Part shown: positions 1 through 12,200 of the stretch, one piece after another | Numbering within the stretch: position 1 is the first letter of the stretch | Layout of the letters: each line of letters opens with the position of its first letter | Assembly: GCA_907165275.2 (NCBI GenBank) | Contig: OU015670.1 | Location: 6,537,501 to 6,601,500 of the forward strand | Source of the DNA: Zygaena filipendulae | Taxonomy: Eukaryota > Arthropoda > Insecta > Lepidoptera > Zygaenidae | Direction: 5' to 3' | Length of the DNA: 64,000 bases | Made by a program: the position numbers and the translations under genes | Notes under the pieces: model-generated | The model's database searches: none | Told to the model about the DNA's origin: nothing | Seen by the model: only the letters and a program-made list of their open reading frames with translations

Positions 1-87
1 TGATAAATAATAATAACAATGCTCGCTTGTCATTATCTATAGCGCCACGTGATCCTAAATCAAGCAAAGTTTATATTATGCGTAAAT

Positions 88-322
88 TGACATAGATAAG
101 CAATAGTGTGTTAACCCACACTGTAGAAATTTTGAGTAAATCGTGTTTTAAAAGTAGGAGCGCCATTTGTGTCAACATTTTTTATGTTCAATATTTAGTT
201 ACATATTTAAGCAATGTAATAAGCTAAACATATAATTAAAAAATGTTCCCTAACTCTCAATAAATAGTTCTGAATCAATAACTTAATTTTGTGGGTTAGC
301 ATGTTATTGCTTATCTGCGTCC
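88..322 (+). mobile_element. MITE family A, copy 1 (4-bp TSD)
   Basis: A 235-bp non-coding element whose ends are inverted copies of GACATAGATAAGCAATA (left) and its complement at 306-322. It is flanked by AAAT at 84-87 and 323-326, a 4-bp target duplication. The interior is AT-rich and has no credible reading frame. The other copies are at 1965-2201, 3512-3747 and 40439-40668, with a partial copy near 8650-8776. The superfamily is not assigned. Confidence 0.8.
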
Positions 323-499
323 AAATATTTGTTTATGTGGTACAAACTAATCAAAAATGAATATTATGTTGTTTTTTAGATATTTGAGACGAGAGTACTG
401 GACATTTTCCTTCAATTTTCCTTCCTTGTTTATCCTTACACCCTGTATATTCCCAATAATCTTTTGCAAATGTATGCCGTACTTTATTGCAGCCGTCTG

Positions 500-660
500 T
501 TCAGTGATAGCAATGACTCCTTCAGAGAACACGTGCACAATTCTGTCACTGGAGCTGTCATTGTTGTTACTGACAGATAACATTCCAACGTTGGAGCAGT
601 TATTTTTGATATTGACAGATACCATTCTGTTGGTGGAGCAGTCATCCTTGTTATTTTAGA
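500..660 (+). other. Degenerate repeat fragment related to 2880-2960
   Basis: This stretch has three loosely similar units of about 45 bp around 'ctgtcactggagctgtcatt'. The first unit matches 2897-2940. In one frame it reads HVHNSVTGAVIVVTDR and then meets a stop, against HVFNSVTGSVIVVTDG at the second site. It may be the remains of a mobile-element gene; I do not recognise the protein. Confidence 0.35.
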
Positions 661-800
661 GCAATCACTTACCCAGATGACATGTTCGTTGTTTTGCCTC
701 TGGGGTGGCGATTGTTTAAACTGACAAACACGACAGCAGCAGATCCAAACGAAATATCTACCTACCTATATATCATTATTATTAGAATTCGTAGAGCCCA

Positions 801-1240
801 TCTAAGCTAAAATGACGCGCCCCTCCATACGCATACGCACAACCGTTACAATAACGATACGACACATACCGCCGCACTCACGAGTCGACTTTAATGATTA
901 CTTAGTTAAGTACAGATTTTTAAAACAAAATTGCCGCAATCAGACTTTCAGTAAATTAATGTTAATTGGAATTTAATGAGATGTAACTTAATTAGTTAAA
1001 TGCCAATTAACATTAATTTATTAAACTTGTCTCATTGCGGCAGTTTTGTTTTAAAAATCCATACTTAACTAAGTAATCATTAAAGTCGACTCTGAGTGCG
1101 GCGGTTAAATCCGATCTTGGCATTCGTCCTCAGTCGCCGCATAGTGTCGCCGCACTCACACTATTAAAGAGATACTATCAATACATGATATCGCAAATCT
1201 AAAACTGCTTATTGAGTGGGGTGTGTCGTTTTAGTTTAGA
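801..1240 (+). mobile_element. MITE family D, copy 1, interrupted by a family C element
   Basis: The ends are inverted repeats of about 23 bp: TCTAAGCTAAAATGACGCGC at 801 and its imperfect complement ending TTTTAGTTTAGA at 1240. Related copies at 26141-26351 and 29107-29326 are about 210-220 bp. This copy is longer because a palindromic 236-bp element is inserted at 869-1104. Confidence 0.7.
869..1104. mobile_element. Palindromic MITE family C, copy 1 (nested)
   Basis: A 236-bp near-perfect foldback element: CCGCCGCACTC at 869-879, with its complement GAGTGCGGCGG at 1094-1104. The two arms of about 90 bp share the AGTCGACTTTAATGATTACT segment. The nearest relative is 45828-46064. Flanks are ATA and TTA, so any target duplication here is imperfect. 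Confidence 0.75.
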
Positions 1241-1504
1241 TTACCTCTAACATAATTATTGACAATATTTTTTGTGAATTTATTAATTAATTTTTGTCAA
1301 AAAATTGTAAATGTAACTTTTAAAGAGAGAATACAACATCTAGTCTAATCTAATCTATGGATAAAAATTACCCTATGACATTCAGGATCACTGTAGCTTT
1401 CTATAAGTGAAAGAATTTTCAAAATCGGTTTAGTAGATTACCCCCTACAACGTCACAAACTCACAAACCCACTAACCCACAAACTCACAAACTTGCTCTT
1501 CATA

Positions 1505-1678
1505 ATACGTTGTTTGTCCGCGATGGACTCTGAAACTACTGAACGGATTTTGATAAAATTTTGTAACCATTTATAATATGGTCCAACTTAAAAGATAGGA
1601 TAGTTTTTATCTTGGAATTCCCGCGGGAACTCCGAAATCTCCGAAATTACCGCGGGCGAAACCGCGGGGGACAGCTAG
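1505..1678 (+). mobile_element. Helitron-like (CTAG-ended) copy
   Basis: The right end carries the family hairpin (CCGCGGGCGAAACCGCGG) followed by GACAGCTAG and T, which fits a Helitron 3' terminus (stem-loop near CTRR, insertion before T). The 5' part is diverged from the best copies. A second diverged copy follows directly. Confidence 0.6.
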
Positions 1679-1684
1679 TCTTAA

Positions 1685-1865
1685 TATATATAAATCACGT
1701 GTCACGTTATTTGTCCGCGATGGACTCCGAAACTACTAAATCGATCATGATGAAATTTGGTCACTATGTTGTATTTGGTCCAACTTAAGAGATAGGATAG
1801 TTTTTATCCCGGAATTCCCGCGGGAACTCCGAAACTACCGCGGATGAAATCGCGAGGACAGCTAG
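1685..1865 (+). mobile_element. Helitron-like (CTAG-ended) copy, tandem with previous
   Basis: It shares the 'gtccgcgatggactc' segment and the 'ggaattcccgcgggaactcc' segment with the preceding copy and ends in CTAG at 1862-1865. The hairpin is decayed (CCGCGGATGAAATCGCG). Confidence 0.55.
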
Positions 1866-1881
1866 TATTAGTATCGATATA

Positions 1882-1964
1882 CCACGTGTTGCTTGGTTCC
1901 CACGACACAAGCTTATAGCTTAGTGTCGGATCAAGTGGATCTGTGTGTTGTGAAGTGGATTATT
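1882..1964 (+). repeat. Short interspersed repeat (three copies in window)
   Basis: About 80 bp beginning CCACGTGTTGCTTGG and containing CGACACAAGCTTATAGC. Copies are at 54249-54322 (reverse) and 55447-55530 (forward). The reverse copy continues with the uninterrupted bases into which MITE A copy 2 has inserted here, so it serves as an empty-site reference. Confidence 0.6.
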
Positions 1965-2201
1965 GGACATAGATAAGCAATAGTGTGTTAACCCACACTG
2001 GAGAAATTTTGAGTAAATTGAAGTTTTAAAATTATAGCGCCATTTTGTGTCAACATTTTTTTATGTTAAATATTTAGTTACATATTTAAGAAATGTAATA
2101 AGGTAAATATACAATAAAAAAACGTTCCGTAACTCTCAATAAATCGTTCTGAATTAATAAATTAAGTTTGTGGGTTAACATGTTATTGCTTATCTGCCTC
2201 C
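1965..2201 (+). mobile_element. MITE family A, copy 2 (TSD TATT)
   Basis: A 237-bp element starting GGACATAGATAAGCAATA and ending with the inverted motif. TATT flanks both sides (1961-1964 and 2202-2205). The related uninterrupted sequence near 54249 shows the unoccupied site with a single TATT. Confidence 0.85.
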
Positions 2202-2333
2202 TATTATGACTCACCCACATAGGTCTACATTTTAATTGCGTATGTAATTATATTATTGTTTTATTAGTTAGAGCATAAATTAACCATCGAACGTTTCAAT
2301 CCATCCCCCATTTAACCTTACCATATGTGGTAA

Positions 2334-2548
2334 CTAGTTGTGCCCCGCGGTTTCACCCGCGTTAATTCCAGAGTTCCCGCGGGAATTCCGTGATAAAAAG
2401 TACCCTATGTGTTAATCTGATGTATAAGCTATATTATTGTAAAGTTTCACTTAAATTCATTCAGTAGATTTTGCGTGAAAGAGTAACAAATATCCATCCA
2501 TCCATCCACACATACTTACAAACTTTCGCGTTTATAATATTAGTAGGA
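2334..2548 (-). mobile_element. Helitron-like (CTAG-ended) copy
   Basis: It begins with CTAG at 2334 (complement of the 3' end), then the CCGCGGTTTCACCCGCG hairpin, and ends with 'ataatattagtagga', the complement of the family 5' end TCCTACTAATATTAT. A short ATCC microsatellite lies inside. Confidence 0.7.
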
Positions 2549-2836
2549 TGTATATAGATCTCTCAGTCAAGTTATAGTTCGCTCAGAGGACAGTTCGACA
2601 GCTCTGTAACTGGGCCGACTATTGCTTTCACTGTCAGATATTATCGACAGCAATCATCTCGATTGATATATATATATAATTATGTATCTAATAAAACGTA
2701 AGGTTGGTTGAGGAAATAAGAAGGCAAGTAAAACGGTTGCTGGGGGAAGGCGTCGGACGATTTTTCGTGAGCACGTTTTTCGTTGAATCTATAGCGTTTA
2801 AAGATTTAAAGTAAAAATAAATTAAAGATTGTCAAC

Positions 2837-3025
2837 TTGGCTAAGGGGACCGAAGACATAAAATCATCGAGTACTAGCAATGACAGTTTCGGTGGACACG
2901 TGTTCAATTCTGTCACTGGATCAGTCATTGTTGTTACTGATGGAAAACCACCAACGGCGGTTGAAGAAGAAATCGGTTGCAGCAGAAATGGATTGCAATT
3001 GTTTTTTTTTGTTTTGCAAAATTAG
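2837..3025 (+). other. Short unassigned reading frame, possibly a retroelement remnant
   Basis: An open stretch of 62 codons containing HVFNSVTGSVIVVTDG. The same peptide recurs, degenerate, near 530. It follows 'agattgtcaacttggctaagg', a sequence resembling the ends of the small MITE at 56232-56343. No splice context or homology supports a gene. I see no recognisable domain. Confidence 0.25.
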
Positions 3026-3275
3026 CTGTCAACACACTTGCTTGTAAAATGACTCTTATTGCACAGCTTTTAGGGTTCATAATGCAGCTTATTAAACACA
3101 CTTTGCTTAGTACATACGTTACTTCACATTACCGCAATATTGCTCTGTCTTCACAGCCACCGCAAACATTTGCTCTACTTACTTGTACGGTGAGGTTTGC
3201 TCTCCGAGCTAAATCGCTTGCTCGGGGTGCACAAAATGGCGGATGGCCGGTGACCGCGGTCACAAGCCGGCTTAC

Positions 3276-6200
3276 CTTGTTAGTGAGACAGTCTTGGAAG
3301 TCCTTCTTCATGTCGGACACGGAGACCCGGTCTTGAGGCCTCTTCGGTCCGCTCACGGACGTCACCACCGTCGACAGGTCCAGCTCCACCACCTGTTACA
3401 TTTGACAAGTGTAACTTACGAGGTTTTTTTATCAAAGTTAGGAGTTATGTAAACATTCCGGAAGAAATAATGTGAACGATTGTGAAAATCGCATCAAAAG
3501 CTGTTGTATTTGGACATAGATAAGCAATAGTATGTTAACCCACACTGGAGAAATTTTGAGTAAATCGTGTTTTAAAAGTAGGAGCGCCATTTTGTGTCAA
3601 CATTTTTTATGTTCAATATTTAGTTACATATTTAAGCAATGTAATAAGGTAAACACACATTTAAAAAACGTTCCCTAACTCTCAATAAATCGTTCTGAAT
3701 CAATAACTTAATTTTGTGGGTTAACATGTTATTGCTAATCTGCGTCCATTTATAGATGGATAATAATAACTCGGTGCTAGGGTATGAAAACCCGATTACA
3801 CACCGAGAAACCCCGAGGTTTAACCCAAGCATCGGTATTAATCCCGATTGATTACCCTATAGTTTTGTCGTAAGTTTGTTTTAGGAGAACTACACAGAAA
3901 CAGAACACGTTATTGAACCTCAACCGTACAGTGAGGCAAGTAAAAAATCAATTTACTAAAGAAGGCTAACATTATTATAATATGAATTCTATACCTCAGA
4001 AAATACGGGGTCTTGTTCGGGATCATCATAGTTTCTGAACTGCTTCGTGGCTCGGAGGTATTGTTCTATGATAGCGATCTTCTCCGACGAGCGGTCTGCA
4101 AGAACAATTGAAATATCATGTATATAGATCATATCATTGTAATTTTTAAGCGCTTTTATTATTTGAAGCAGGTCGGTCTGTTTCTCAATCGCCGAATGGG
4201 ACTCGCCTGGCGGGAGGGTTTGGTGCGCTGGCGATCTCCCGGTAAAGTTCTCTTGGCGGTTGGGAAGCGGTCCCTCATTCATGTTTTTTTTTTTATTTAT
4301 GTATGCTGTAACTATCCATGTGTTGTGTCAAATAAAGTTCTTTCAATTCAATTCAATTCAATATGTGTGTATGACATTATTTTTATGTCATACACACATA
4401 TTTTGCAGGAATGTGTGTACTTTGATCGAAGGTGTGTATGACACTACACGGATGTGTGAATTTCGATCGTAGGTGCGTTTGGTGAACTTCGATCGTGAGT
4501 GCGTTTGTCACTATAAGGATCTCTGCACTTCGATCGTAGGTGCATTTTTCACTATACGGATTGTGTACGTCAATCGTAGGTGCGTTTGGTGAACTTCGAT
4601 CGTGAGTGCCTTTGTCACTATAAGGATGTGTGTACTTCGATCGTAGGTGCGTTTGTCAATATACGGATGTGTGAACTTGGATCGTAGGTACATTTGTCAT
4701 TGTCACTATACGGATGAGTCAACTTCGATCATTGGTACATTTGTCACTATAAGGATGTGTGTACTTCGATTGTAGGTGCGTTTATCGCTACACGGATGTA
4801 TGTACTTCGATCGTAGGTGCGTTCGTCACTACACTAATGTATGTAGTTCGATCATAGGTGCGTTTGTCACTATAAGGATGTGTGTACTTCCATCAAAAGT
4901 ATATTTGACAATGCGAGGATGGTGTTAGTGTGATGCACTCACTGGTCTGCGCCAGGTACTGCAGCGAGCGCCGGTCGACCGGGAAGTGCGCCACCGTGGC
5001 GCCGAACTCCGGACACATGTTGGCCACGGTGGCGCGGTCCGCGATGCTCAGCGCGGACACGCCCTCGCCGAAGAACTCCACGAACTTGCCCACCACGCCC
5101 AGCGAGCGCAGGTGCTTCAAACGCAGACCACAAATACACACACAATGAAACAACCACATCACTACTCTACCTTAGATCCGTATTTATAAACTCTTCGATT
5201 TGGATACGCTTTCAATTTTATTTTTGTACTAGCTGTGTCCCGCGGTTTCACCCGCGTAAGTTTCGGAATTCCCGCAGGAACTATTTTTTCCTAAAATAAA
5301 AGTAGCCTAAGTTAGTGAAAGTGCCATTGAAATCGGTCCAGCCGTTTCAGAGATTAGTCGGATAAACAGACAAACACCAGACAAAAACTTCAAAAACTTT
5401 TTATGTAAGGACACTTCCATTTTATTTATATGACTAGATTATAATAGTGATAATGGTCTTTATTGTTACAAGGAAAAATCGATGTACCTGGTTGCCAAGC
5501 GTACTGGTTTTGCAGATCTTATCATTTTATTTTTAAATGACCGAGAATGACATATTTCATAGTGAATTTGTGCATTTTTCTCTGTCAATTCAATTTAAAA
5601 TGGAACATCTCAGAAAAATATTAAGGTCTTTGATAGTAGCGCTAGTGGGACTAGATAGGACGCCATGAGAAGTTGAATATACTGCGTCACATACCTTGGT
5701 GATAGTGAGGACCAGGTCGGTGGAGGTGGCTAGCGGGTTCAGCTTCCCGACCAGCTTGTACCCCACCACCTTGGGCAGCAGCATGCTGATGGCTTGGCCC
5801 AGCATCACGGCCTCCGCTTCGATGCCTGAAGTTCACGAAATAGATGGTCAAGCGCGTGTAAGACCCTGTTTTGAAGATATTTTAACGTTTCCAACGCTTC
5901 TATCGAGGTCGCTTTCGTGATTTTAAGTTCTATAGCTACCTAGCCACGCTCCTGCGGTGAGAAAACTTTTTAACAGGGTCTTCTGGTGATTGAAATAAGA
6001 TCATGTGTCTAACCACCAGAAAATCGCGTGTCCAACTGTGAGAAAATCCCGTCTCCAAATGGTGAGAAAAACTCGTCTCCAACTGAGAAAATCCCATCTT
6101 TAACTGTGAGAAAATCCCGTCTCCAACTGTAAAAAAATCCCGTCTCCAAATGGTGAGTAAATCTCGCCTCCAACTGAGAAAATCCCACCTTTAACTGTAA

Positions 6201-9200
6201 GAAAATCCCGTCTCCAACTGTGAGTAAATCCCATCTCCAAATGGTGAGAAAATCTCGTCTCCAACTGAGAAAATCCCATCTTTAACTGTAAGAAAATCCC
6301 GTCTCCAACTGTGAGTAAATCACGTCTCCAAATGGTGAGAAAATCCCGTCTCCAACTGAGAAAATCCCATCTTTAACTGTGAGAAAATCCTGTGTCCAAC
6401 TGTGAGAAATTTTCGTATCCAACTGTGGGAAAATCCAGTCATCTATTACAAGAAGACGTTTCACTCACCACCCACGCCCCAGCCGACGACCCCCAGCCCG
6501 TTGATCATGGTGGTGTGACTGTCCGTGCCCACCACCGAGTCCGGATACAGCGTGCCCTTGTCGAACACCACCCGCGCCAGGTACTCCAGGTTCACCTGCA
6601 AATTGCGCCGGAAACCAAAGATTTATATAAGGTAATTATGGAACTATTTTTTGTTTAGTCACTCTGTTTGCATTTTTCAACCTCGAAAGGATGAAAGAGT
6701 GAGAGTCGATTTTGAAGTTTTGCATAAACCTCTCCCACGGGAATTCCGCGATAAAAACGAACTGGACTCACTTGATGGACAATGCCCGATCCTGGCGGCA
6801 CGATCAGCATATTGTCAAAGGCTTGCGCTCCCCACTGGAACGCAAAATATAAAGTAATATTTATTATAAAAAGGTAAAGTTATAGTTTGGACGTTCTCTA
6901 GAAATAGGAACTGATTCTTAAATTATGTACAAATAAAAACTGCAGTTTACCTTTAAAAATTGAAACCTCTCCTTGTTTCTCTCGAACTCTAATTCCTGAT
7001 TTTTGTTCAGCGCATCTGGTCTGGAATGAAACCACATCATTATTTATCATATACAAATTAAACATGCCTTTTATTCAGAGGCGTAGGTTCGATCCCACGT
7101 TCATAACCATGATTTTTTTATACCTACTATCATCCCAGTTTCAACTTGTGTAAGGTCAAAACAATGGCCGTAATTAGGAGGGGATTTCAAAATGGATGTT
7201 AGTGAATCTTCAGGTTGATTTTTATGGGCTGATGCAACGACGTGCTTCTTGATAGCTGGGCCCTTATTCACTATGACCAAAAACATTCCTTGCCTATAAC
7301 GCGCGTCTCAAAAACGCATTTCCAAACGTTCTGGATGCCAAAATATTAGAAATTATTATTCTCTATTCCATAAGAAACGTTGTAAATGTATTTTTTTGCA
7401 GTAAAACTTCTTTGATTACGAGGGAAAGACAGTTTTTGCGGCATCTTATCTTAGCGCGGCGTGTTATGGTCATAGTGAATATGGGCCCTGTACTCACGTC
7501 CTGGCAAAGTCAACTTGAACGGAGTGGTCGATGACTAGGTCTGCCGGGCAGATCGGGTTGATCTTGTCAGGGTTGCCACCGAGCTCTTTGACGGCATCGC
7601 GCATCGCCGCGAAGTCAACGACCGCCGGAACCCCTGTTAGGTCCTGGAAGGTCATGAAAAACGTCAGCACAATTAAGTATATCAAGCAGGAACTGGTCGA
7701 CCATTTCACCAACACCTAGAGCCCAAACAACTGGTGTGCTTAGAAAACAATGTGGTGGCAACATGTTTATCCTGGAATTCCCGTGGGAACTCCGAAATGG
7801 GCACGTTGACAAGTTTTTTTCAGTCCGTCTTGTAGATTAATAAAAAATATTAAACACGTATTTTTTCTTTTTTTACGTAATCAAAATATAACGGCGTCAC
7901 ATTGAGTTGAAATTTCGCGTGACGTCACTAACCAGTGTAGTTTGTATGGGGGCTTATAGCGGTTAGTGACGTCACGAGCCCTCACCCTAAACTTTAATGC
8001 GCTTTATTTCTGTATATTTTGATTTATTTGAAAAATAAAAAATACGTGTATTGTTTTTTATTTTCTAAATGACGGACTAATTAGAATTTTTATTTTCAAA
8101 AGTCAACAACGTATTTGTGATTCTTTTGCCACCTGGAAATTGTGTTGCAGGCATGCGTGTTGTGGGCAAGGAATGTCGTAGGTCACAGAGAATCAGAGTT
8201 TTGTTTAGTATTTTAGCATATCGTGGTTTTGTGGCTCGTTATGTACCTGCAATATGACCCTGGCCGGTTTGAAGGCGATCTCCACGCCGCCTTCTACCGA
8301 CTGGTTCACCTCCCAGTCGAGGACACTCTTAACATCCTTCTCCAGCACTTGGAAGTTGTCGCAGTTCCTGACGCACGACTCCAGCAGCACCCTGATGCTG
8401 TACGGAAGACGGTCTGTGGATGCACGACATGCTTCATCAGTTTTTTTAATTTTCCCATAACAAGGTTGCTGAGGGTAGTTAAATTGAAACTGCCATCCAG
8501 ATCCAGTATGTGTATTGCTTTTAATATAGGAGTATAAAGCAACATATTGATTTTCTTACATTCTCTATCAGTGTCCCCACAAATCTTGAAACTTACAGTT
8601 ATTTACAAAAGAAAATATGTAAGTAGGTATATACTTTGCATTTTTACGCATGTCAACCCACAAAATTAAATTATTGATACAGAATTATGTTTACCTTATT
8701 ACATAAAAATGTTGACACAAAATGACGTTATAGGAAATTTTAAAACACGTTTTATAAAAAATATCTCGTGTGGGTTAGGTTAGGTTAGGTTAGAAAGTTT
8801 ATATTTTGTAAGTTACATAGGTAGTAACTAGGTACCTACTCCTATTTGCGATGGTCAGCAATATTGTTGCAATTTCTGGTTGGCGTGGTGGGTTGGGTAA
8901 TTGTTTTGGATCGAACATAGATCAGTAAAGATCCATAGTTACGAGTCTAGGTTCCATCTCCCATCTTCTGAATAAAAGGCGAGAATTCCGCAGGTAGGCT
9001 ACTATAACCATCTGTGGAGGATTGGTGTAAAATAAGCAAAAGCCGAATAATGAAGGTGAATATAATTGTCACTGACTAGCTGCAACATGCGTGTTATAAA
9101 AGGCAGACTTAATGCTAATACGGCGAAAATCATAAACTGAAAGTTACGACAAGTTTGAACAAAATGGAGAGACTGTGTATTGTGTAACCCTGCGGTGCGA

Positions 9201-12200
9201 CCATCGCGATAACGCTAACATTCAGTGTTATCTCAAAGACATACCTAAGCCTGTGATATTAAACATTGTTCTAAAAGAAGCGAAACTAAAAACTATTTCT
9301 GGCTCCCATTGTTAAATTATAACGCCACTGAAAACATATTATCACACCTAGCTTATTTGCTTCAATTATTTGATCAGAAATGCATTCAACATTAATTTTA
9401 ACTCTTAGGTAGGTACCTATTTTGAGTTATTTAACTTTTTATGTCTATACCTAATAACGACTCTATTGAACATAATTATATAGCAACTTAAAACGAGTAA
9501 TTCTTATCATCATCATCATCATCATCACCAGCCCATAGCCACTGATGGACATAGGCCTCTCCAATTGCCCGCCACTTAGCACGACTCTCAGCCTCCCGCA
9601 TCCAGCCACCACCAGCCATCTTGCGAAGATCGTCACTCCACCTAGCCTGTGGGCGTCCTACACTACGTTTGCCTATTTGCGGTCTCCACTCCAGAACTCG
9701 ACGACCCCAACAGTTATCGGTTCTGCGGATAATATGGCCAGCCCACTGCCACTTCAACGTGCTAATTCTGTGGGCTCTTTGGTTCTCTGCCGAATCACCT
9801 CATTTCTGATGCGATCCCGCAAAGAGGCTCCGAGCATAGCCCTTTCCATAGCACGTTGAGCAACTTTAAATTAGTGAACCAGCTATACCGTACAGCTATA
9901 CCAGCTATACCACATCTCTGCTCCGCAGGTCAAGACAGGTAGGACACGCTGGTTGAAGACTTTTGTCTTCAGGCTTTGTGGTATTGAGGACGAAAAGACT
10001 CGACGTAACTTTAAAAAATGCTGTCCAACCCACCTGGATTCTTCTGTTAGCCTCCTCCTCGAAGTTGTTTTTAACTAACTGCAAGGTTTGCCCGAGGTAA
10101 ATGTATTTCCGAACAACTTCGAGGACATCGCCATTAACGACAACCAACTCCGTTGCATCCGTCTCAAGTCCTGCAGCGATTCTGCCATAGTGACAATGTC
10201 GTCGGCAAAGCGCAAGTGTGAGATGTTTATCTTAATCGCTGTTTATATTAATGCCGCGTCCCTCGCAGTCCAGCGTCCTAAACTTATCCTCCAATACGTT
10301 GGTAAACTGTTTGGGCGATATTACATCCCCTTGCCGCACCCCTCTGCGCAGGCGGATATGCTCAGTCTGCTGGTTTTGGATTTGGCCGGTCATTGTCGCA
10401 GCGTCATAAAGATACCACAGCACTTCAATGTATCGCCAGTCAACTTGGCATCTCTGCAGGGACTCCAGAACAGACCAGGTCTCGATGGAGTCAAAGGCCT
10501 TCTCATAATCCACAAATGCTAAGCACAGGGGCCGATTATACTCTTCTAACTTTTGTATAATTTGCCTGACTGTGTGTGGTCTATGGTGCTATATCCTCCA
10601 CGAAACCCGGCCTGTTCCGGTGGCTGAAATTCATTGAGCCTTCTTGCGAGACGATTTGTGACGACTCTTGAGAACATCTTATAGATGTGGCTCAAGAGTG
10701 AAATGGGCCAGTAGTTATTCAATAGAGTCTTATCACCCTTTTTGAAGAACAAAACGACCACACTTCTCCGCCACGCCTCCGGAGTTCTCCAAGAATAGAA
10801 TACAGAAATGAAAAGCTCTCGAAGTTTGTTCAGGACAGGAGCTCCTCCTGCCTTTAATAATTCGGTCGCAACTCCATCCTTACCTGGGGCTTTTTCCATT
10901 TTTAAGCTATCTAAGAGCCGCCTCAACCTCTTCTGAGATGATATCTGGCAGATCCTCGGTGAAATGGCGGGTTAGAGTCTTTGTTGGAGGTCTATAATCT
11001 CAATCTATTTTTCTGGGAAATAGGCATGAGTAGCATATGTATGAGTGAATTAGTGCTTACCATATTTAGCACCAAATGCAGTCACATCATAGTATTTGTA
11101 TGTTTGCCCATTGATGTTGATTTCTTTCAGAAACTTGCTGTAAGGGTTGTTTATGGCTGAAAAATAAATAATATTCCTTTTAATCTTTATCCATATTATC
11201 TTTTTGTAGAAGTTCTTGTTTTTGCTACTAATAAGGGGTTAGGAAAAAGAGAATATAACAGTTAGAAAAAGAATTATGCAATTGGGTATTTTCCGGGGTT
11301 TGAAAATCAAAATTCTAATTAGTCAGTCAGTTAGAAAATAAAAAAATAATAGACACATATTTTTTGCTTTTTCAAATTAATGAAAATAAACATAGATAAA
11401 GCGTTTAGGGTGGGGGACTTCATTATTTGGTATAAGCTCCATACAAACTGCAACAGTTTATGACGTCACGCGAAATTTCAACTCAATGTATCAGCATTAT
11501 TTTTGGATTAGGTAAAAAAAAATTGCTTTTTTATTACATGATGGACTAATAAAAATTAGTCAATAGCCAATTAGTGTAATGTGCACGCTATTGGTACTTG
11601 ACACGAAATATTCATTTTGATATAGGTGACACTTTCATAAACTGTATTAAAATAGAATAAAATAAATAAATGAAATAGGTAAATACTTGAATCTTAATTA
11701 GGCAGTAAGTACCTACTTTTTACTAAATATAACATCTATAAAATCTAAATGTCTCAAAAAGTACCTGTCTTTTAGTTTTCACACCTAAACCACGAAACTA
11801 ATTTTGATGAGGTTTTGGTATAGAGATAGAAACAAAGAGTTCTTAACCACTCAGCGGGGAATCAGGAAATTCACACAGGAAAAGTCATAGAAAAATGAAA
11901 CTGCTATTGAAGTTCAGTATTTATTTATTGATACCTGTTTTTGCTTTTCAAACTTTCTTTTACAATTTTTGGAATCAGAATGACTATATTGTAAACTCAG
12001 AAGAACTTCTGAGATTTTAAACTTCAGTTTCTTACCAGAATCTGACAGATTCTAATTTCAAATTTGTTATCACAATCTAATGGGGTGTGATTATAGAATA
12101 CCTAGGTACCTAATAGAATGCCAATAGGTGTTGGTTATGTAGGTACCTACTACCTACTGATCAAAAGTTAAAATAAATTTTAATTTACATTTGATACGCA

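Noticed and set aside
347..659. Overlapping open stretches on both strands near the left edge
   Set aside because: They overlap a degenerate tandem repeat; neither has splice context, homology or a consistent frame with its relative at 2880.
1..3275. Remaining IRP1 exons (Fe-S cysteine region)
   Set aside because: I looked on the minus strand for the motifs that follow exon 11 in the family and found none; they must lie beyond the left edge.
4893..5189. Several overlapping frames over IRP1 exon 9
   Set aside because: Only the minus-strand frame giving [12 protein letters not shown] is the aconitase exon; the others are GC-rich shadows.
5990..6440. CRISPR-like array
   Set aside because: The units are contiguous degenerate 20-bp repeats with no unique spacers, in a eukaryotic intron.
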